DNA of 64,000 nucleotides from UBA4427 sp045106235 (GTDB taxonomy: Bacteria; Myxococcota_A; UBA9160; UBA4427): the NCBI GenBank assembly GCA_045106235.1, contig JBGCEJ010000023.1, forward strand, positions 186,001 to 250,000. The letters are read 5' to 3'. Of the stretch, positions 60,306 through 64,000 are shown in pieces (positions within the stretch are counted from its first letter, which is position 1; each line of letters begins with the position of its first letter). Made by a program: the position numbers and the translations under genes. Below the pieces are notes generated by a model. It did not search any database. It saw only the letters and a list, made by a program, of their open reading frames with translations, and was not told the origin of the DNA.

Positions 60306-61334
60306 CTAGACGGGTTCCTGATCAGTCGGGTCAGCGCTATCCGCTAGCTCCGCCGCTTCAGCCTCATCCGAGCCTTCAGCTTGACCAAAAGAGCCTTCAG
60401 CTTGATGGACAGAGCCTTCAGCTTGGTCATTAGAGCCCTCAGCTTGACCAAGAGAGCCCTCAGCTTGACCAAAAGAGCCCTCAGCGTCTGCGATAAACTC
60501 TGATTCCAGCTCAGCAGCGTCTTCCTGAGCGATGCTGCCCTCAACCTCGTCCAGCTCTGCGTTAAAGGACTCCGCAGGCTCGCCTTCCGGTTGCTCGGTC
60601 TCCAAGAGCCCTTCGGCTCCTTTTGCGACCATCTCTCCGTCGGAATCGGCATCGGAGTCGAGGACGCCTTCTGCCGCATCGAGTCCCTCGGCAATTCCCT
60701 CGCCCTCACCTGCAGCTTGGGACTCGCCTTCGGCCGGGCCCTCGCCCTCACCTTCTGCGGCGGGCGCATCCGAGCTGGTTTTTTCGAGCAGGCCCTGCTC
60801 CCGTGCGAGCTCGTCGAGTTCACGCAGGGTGGGAAGATCCTTCAGGCGTTCGAGGCCGAAGACTTCGAGAAAACGGCGGGAGGTGCCGTAGAGCATGGGG
60901 CGGCCAGGGACTTCGCGCTGGCCTGCGATGCGAATCAATTGTCGCTCGAGCAGGCTCTTGACCGTGGCGCCCGCATCGACGCCGCGGACGTCTTCCACTT
61001 CGGCGCGGGTGACAGGCTGGCGATAGGCAATGATCGCAAGCGTTTCGAGCGCCGCCTGGGAGAGCCGCAGCGCCCGTTCCTTTTGGAGCTTCTGTAAGTA
61101 GCCCGAGAACTCGGCGCGGGTTCGGATCTGGAAGCCGCCGGCGACTTCCCAAATTTCGAAGGAGCGGTCCTGCTCCTGGTATTCGGTGTTGAGTTCGTTG
61201 ACGAGGTCCTTCGCCTGTCCCTCATCGCAATACGGGATGATCTCGGCGAGCTTCGCGGCCGAAAGCGGTTCGGCGGACGAGAGGATAAGCGCCTCGACGA
61301 TGCGTCTCTTTTCGCTGGCTTCCATTCGGCTCAC
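60306..61334 (-). CDS. scpB: segregation and condensation protein B with repeat tail
   Basis: A 342-residue protein (typical ScpB about 190-220). Residues 1-180 are two winged-helix domains (EALILSSAEPLSAAKLAEII; SQAALETLAIIAYRQPVTRA and EVEDVRGVDAGATVKSLLER). The acidic extension beyond residue 190 is Glu/Ala/Gly/Ser-rich with about six 7-residue repeats AEGSFGQ, AEGSLGQ, AEGSVHQ. ScpB and ScpA bind SMC to form bacterial condensin. GTG at 61334 or ATG at 61325 may be used. Confidence 0.95.
   Translation of the reverse strand: MSRMEASEKRRIVEALILSSAEPLSAAKLAEIIPYCDEGQAKDLVNELNTEYQEQDRSFEIWEVAGGFQIRTRAEFSGYLQKLQKERALRLSQAALETLAIIAYRQPVTRAEVEDVRGVDAGATVKSLLERQLIRIAGQREVPGRPMLYGTSRRFLEVFGLERLKDLPTLRELDELAREQGLLEKTSSDAPAAEGEGEGPAEGESQAAGEGEGIAEGLDAAEGVLDSDADSDGEMVAKGAEGLLETEQPEGEPAESFNAELDEVEGSIAQEDAAELESEFIADAEGSFGQAEGSLGQAEGSNDQAEGSVHQAEGSFGQAEGSDEAEAAELADSADPTDQEPV
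60375..60490. repeat. 21-base tandem repeats in scpB
   Basis: About five or six copies of a 21-base unit containing GAGCCTTCAGCTTG... (written on the plus strand) at 21-base intervals, differing in only a few bases. They encode the AEGSxxQ repeats of the ScpB tail and can expand or contract by slippage. Confidence 0.8.
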
Positions 61335-61435
61335 GGTGATTCCTACCTTCTTTTCGCTTTTCGGGACTGCGCTGGGTTAGTTCGGTTGGGCATTTTGAGA
61401 CATGTTGGGACATCTCTCGCGAATATCCGGACGGG

Positions 61436-62350
61436 CTACATCGTGTCCGTAATACGGTCGCGCCATTCTGGATCATCGCTCTCGATCATTGCGCGGCGCA
61501 CTCGAATCGAGCCTTCGGGCGTTCCTCGGTCGGAGATGCCTTGATAGATCCGTAATGCGGAAAGTCGAGCCAGTTCCAGGAGTGCAAGGAAAGTGGCGAC
61601 GAAAACCGATCGGGTCGGCGCGTCTCCTTCGCCCGCGGTGCGGAAGATCTGCATGAACTCGACGGATTCTGCGCTTTCGAGGAGGTCCATCACGACGAGC
61701 ATGCGTTCGCGGACGGTGACCTGCTCGGTTTCAACTTCGTGCTTGAAGGTATCCGAGGTGGCGTTGTCGAGGACGCTCTTGAAGGCAGCGACCAGCTGGA
61801 AGAGTCCGACCTCGATCTCGCGTTCGGATTCCGGCGTCTTTTCAGGCGGGGGACCGACCACGCTCCAAACATCTCGGCCGAGCAGGCGGCGCTTCGAGAG
61901 CGTGTCTGCGGCTTCCTTGAATCGCTGGTACTCGAGGAGGCGCTGAACCAAGTCGGTGCGGGGGTCGAGCGTCTCTTCGTCGTCTTCTGATTCGTCGGGC
62001 AGCAGCATGCGGCTCTTGATCAGGGCGAGCGTCGCCGCCATCACGAGATACTCAGCGGCCACATCGAGATTCAGTTCTTCCATCAATTCGATGGTCTCGA
62101 GGTATTGCCCAGCGATCCGCGCGACGGGGATATCCGTGATGTCCACCTCGTTCTGGCGAATGAGATGAAGCAGGAGGTCGAGGGGCCCCTCGAATACGGG
62201 GAGCTTTACGGCGTATCCCGCGAGTCCGTCGGTCCGCTCGTTGGGATCGCCGCCGAGATCGTTCAGCGCGCTCTCGGTCGTGATCTCCGGAGGGAGTTCG
62301 GGCGCCGCGTCACCGGGTCCGGTCGCAGAAATATTGTCTGATGCGCTCAT
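61436..62350 (-). CDS. scpA: segregation and condensation protein A
   Basis: A 304-residue kleisin. The N-terminal part YAVKLPVFEGPLDLLLHLIR and the helices IPVARIAGQYLETIELMEEL and LDVAAEYLVMAATLALIKSR are the SMC-binding region; the C-terminal winged helix ends EGSIRVRRAMIESDDPEW. The middle has RTDLVQRLLEYQRFKEAADT. Together with ScpB it closes the SMC ring. An extra 25 residues at the start are acidic and probably disordered. The order xerD - scpA - scpB - rluB matches many bacterial genomes. Confidence 0.95.
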   Translation of the reverse strand: MSASDNISATGPGDAAPELPPEITTESALNDLGGDPNERTDGLAGYAVKLPVFEGPLDLLLHLIRQNEVDITDIPVARIAGQYLETIELMEELNLDVAAEYLVMAATLALIKSRMLLPDESEDDEETLDPRTDLVQRLLEYQRFKEAADTLSKRRLLGRDVWSVVGPPPEKTPESEREIEVGLFQLVAAFKSVLDNATSDTFKHEVETEQVTVRERMLVVMDLLESAESVEFMQIFRTAGEGDAPTRSVFVATFLALLELARLSALRIYQGISDRGTPEGSIRVRRAMIESDDPEWRDRITDTM

Positions 62351-62401
62351 CGGCTCGCGTCCGTCCTGGGCGCCTGGGGGGAGTCCTCGGAATCGGATAG
62401 G

Positions 62402-63841
62402 TCAGGATTTGGGGCCGGCGTCGGTTGGCGCCGGGCTGCCCGGAGTATCCGTGATCGGGCTCGCCTGGGCAACTTTTCGGCGCCCTTTCCTGGCAGTCTT
62501 TGCCCGCGGGCGATCCTTCTTGGCGGCGGCTTCTCGCCGAGCTGCACGTCGCCCCATTTCCTCAGCGAGCGCAAGGGCCTCTTCGCGATTCGCGATCTCA
62601 CCGTCCAGAAAGCCTGCTCGAATTCGGGCCAGCGCGCGCCCGACATCCGGCCCCTGGAGCCCGCATTCTTTCATCTCGCCCCCGCCGACTGGAGAGCGCC
62701 GCCGGCGATCTTCGAGGGCCCAGCGCAGCATTCTCCGGCGCACCGGGACCGTGGCAAGGGCATAGAGTGCCTGGACTGTTTCTTCCGGGAGTTCGCCCAG
62801 CGTGGCATCCACCGCTCCCCTGCCCCGGGCTTTGGTCAGCGCACGCAAGATCCGTTCTCCGTCTCGGCCAAATCGGACGATGCGCGTGGCCTGCTCGCCT
62901 CGAATCGAAAACCGCTCGAGGGTTCTTTTGCGAAGTGCCGCGGGGAGCGGCGCCAACCAAATCGCAAGGCCCGAAAGCCAGGGCCGCCATTTCGGCGCCG
63001 GCCATTCCGGCTCCGTCACGCTTTTCGAGAGGCGGCGAAGGGGGCTCACGCGGTCTTTGGGGAGCAAGAGGCCCGGCTCAAGGGCCGAGAGGACATGCCA
63101 GTCGGAAAGCAGACGCAGCACGCGCCCGACGGGGACGCCCTGCTCTGCTTCGCCGAATGCGTGTTGGAGCTCACGGCGAAAACGCTCCCCGCTGACGGAC
63201 CCGAAAGCACCGTCTCGCAGGGCATCCCTGAGTGCGGCTCTTGAGCGCCGGTCCAGGCTGAAGCCGAGACGCGCAGCGAATCGGGCGGCGCGGAAGGCGC
63301 GGGTCGGGTCATCGTGAAAACTACGCGTATGAAGAATGCGAAGCCTCCTTGCCTCGAGGTCTTCAAGGCCGCCCAGCGGATCCAGGACAGCGACCTTCTT
63401 GCCCGGCGCGTCTGCATCGAGTCGACAGTAGAGTGCGTTGACGCCGAAATCTCGCCTCTGCATATCTTGGTCCAGGGTCCCTGGCTCCGTATCCGGGAGC
63501 GCGCCTGGATGCGCGTAGCGCTCGTTTCTTGCCCGAGCGAGATCGATCTCCGCGTCCGCTGTTTCCAGCCGGACCGTCCCAAATCGGTCGTGGGGCACGA
63601 CGCGAATCTCGCCTTCTGCCGCCAGCTCCGCCACCGCGTGAGCGAGTGCCAACGCCTCGCCTTCAACCATGACGTCGACGTCGACGAGGGGCCGCTTGAG
63701 CAAGAGGTCGCGAACGGGTCCGCCGACCAAATAGATCGGCATCTGCAGCCGCGTCGCCGCGACGGCGACGCTCTGCAACAGGCTTGCGGTGGGCTCGGGC
63801 AAGCTTCCGAGCACATTGTCGAGACTGAGCGCCGCCTTCAA
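62402..63841 (-). CDS. tRNA nucleotidyltransferase/poly(A) polymerase-family protein
   Basis: A 479-residue protein with a TTG start two bases after the xerD stop. The nucleotidyltransferase head has PIYLVGGPVRDLLLKRPLVD and VDVMVEGEAL (GxVRD, DxD), NERYAHPGALPDTEPGTLDQ, RRDFGVNALYCRL, RRLRILHTRSFHDDPTRAFR and AARFAARLGFSLDRRSRAAL. No HD motif is seen. The C-terminal Arg/Ala-rich tail is basic. This head belongs to the class that includes the separate CC-adding and A-adding enzymes. The gene order xerD - this gene - scpA is conserved in delta-proteobacterial-like genomes, I believe. Confidence 0.9.
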   Translation of the reverse strand: MKAALSLDNVLGSLPEPTASLLQSVAVAATRLQMPIYLVGGPVRDLLLKRPLVDVDVMVEGEALALAHAVAELAAEGEIRVVPHDRFGTVRLETADAEIDLARARNERYAHPGALPDTEPGTLDQDMQRRDFGVNALYCRLDADAPGKKVAVLDPLGGLEDLEARRLRILHTRSFHDDPTRAFRAARFAARLGFSLDRRSRAALRDALRDGAFGSVSGERFRRELQHAFGEAEQGVPVGRVLRLLSDWHVLSALEPGLLLPKDRVSPLRRLSKSVTEPEWPAPKWRPWLSGLAIWLAPLPAALRKRTLERFSIRGEQATRIVRFGRDGERILRALTKARGRGAVDATLGELPEETVQALYALATVPVRRRMLRWALEDRRRRSPVGGGEMKECGLQGPDVGRALARIRAGFLDGEIANREEALALAEEMGRRAARREAAAKKDRPRAKTARKGRRKVAQASPITDTPGSPAPTDAGPKS

Positions 63842-63843
63842 GG

Positions 63844-64000
63844 CTAGGACCCCGAGCCGCGCGGATGTCTGGACTCGACGGTCTCGCGGAGTTTGGCTCG
63901 GCTGACGTGGGTGTAGATCTCTGTCGTCGAGAGATCTGCGTGCCCAAGCATGGACTGAATCGCGCGCAGATCCGCGCCCCCTTCCAAAAGGTCCGTCGCA
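63844..64000 (-). CDS. xerD: site-specific tyrosine recombinase XerD-like, C-terminal end (runs off window)
   Basis: The last 51 residues are visible, continuing past the right edge. They read DLLEGGADLRAIQSMLGHAD and LSTTEIYTHVSRAKLRETVE: the LGHxxLxTTxxYTHV signature with the catalytic Tyr in IYTHV and the second His of the active site. The gene partner XerC is not in the window. Association with scpA/scpB supports chromosome dimer resolution rather than an integrase. Confidence 0.9.
   Translation of the reverse strand, partial: ATDLLEGGADLRAIQSMLGHADLSTTEIYTHVSRAKLRETVESRHPRGSGS

Noticed and set aside
60375..60490. CRISPR-like repeat array
   Set aside because: The 21-base repeats are in frame, lack spacers and encode the tail of ScpB.
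63844..64000. Phage integrase at an island end
   Set aside because: Context xerD - scpA - scpB - rluB is a chromosomal housekeeping cluster and no phage genes are near.

Overview
The window is about 64 kb of GC-rich, densely coded bacterial DNA with no ribosomal operon, insertion sequence, phage or CRISPR array. The mix of genes fits an uncultivated, Gram-negative, delta-proteobacterial or myxobacterial-type heterotroph: PEP-CTERM sorted proteins, a FrzCD-like orphan chemoreceptor, a receiver-PilZ protein, PEGA-domain proteins, many lipoproteins, MMPL and ExbB/ExbD inner-membrane machines, and many lipid-type oxidoreductases. This placement is inference from gene content. No intergenic stretch exceeds about 300 bases.

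Layout. 1-8.4 kb: start of a lytic transglycosylase (runs off the left edge), a GHL10-type lipoprotein, queA-tgt for queuosine tRNA modification, an orphan chemoreceptor, and a three-gene unit of lipoprotein, receiver-PilZ protein and secreted coiled-coil protein. 8.5-12.6 kb: a DUF4124-like protein, an acyl-CoA dehydrogenase-fold flavoenzyme, the initiator tRNA with a strong promoter and terminator, a 5'-truncated sorted protein between two copies of that terminator, a VOC protein and a PEP-CTERM protein. 12.6-20.2 kb: a DegT-fold protein with His at the PLP-lysine position, an SDR and a double hot-dog hydratase; a LysR regulator, a Tat-exported flavoprotein, a metallophosphoesterase lipoprotein and a SnoaL-like protein. 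20.3-23.8 kb: a molybdopterin oxidoreductase diverging from an HxlR regulator and a deazaflavin-type reductase, with a striking palindrome between them. 23.8-38 kb: lipid, secondary-metabolite and envelope genes (PEP-CTERM, SDR, DapB-like dehydrogenase, acyl-CoA carboxyltransferase, esterase, M23 peptidase, MMPL transporter, APH-like kinase, PQQ dehydrogenase, SnoaL, parvulin PPIase).

38-45.7 kb: yjbQ with a small KOW-like gene, a HelD-type helicase, and a tight operon of an ExbB/TolQ channel with an N-terminal zinc ribbon and two different ExbD-like partners, only one of which keeps the proton-carrying Asp. A membrane PEGA/EF-hand protein diverges from it. I consider this the best candidate for an under-described system. 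45.7-49.4 kb: an orphan NarL-type response regulator, a frameshifted OmpA-like gene, a degenerate M41-like protein, an MBL hydrolase and a small Cys-rich protein.

49.4-64 kb: a minus-strand unit of M3 oligopeptidase, alkyltransferase-like DNA repair protein, small acidic protein and HD-type tRNA nucleotidyltransferase; a SRAP - small membrane protein - sodium:solute symporter unit; a DUF368 transporter with an MBL hydrolase; and the housekeeping cluster xerD - tRNA nucleotidyltransferase-like - scpA - scpB - rluB, which ties chromosome dimer resolution and condensin loading to RNA modification.
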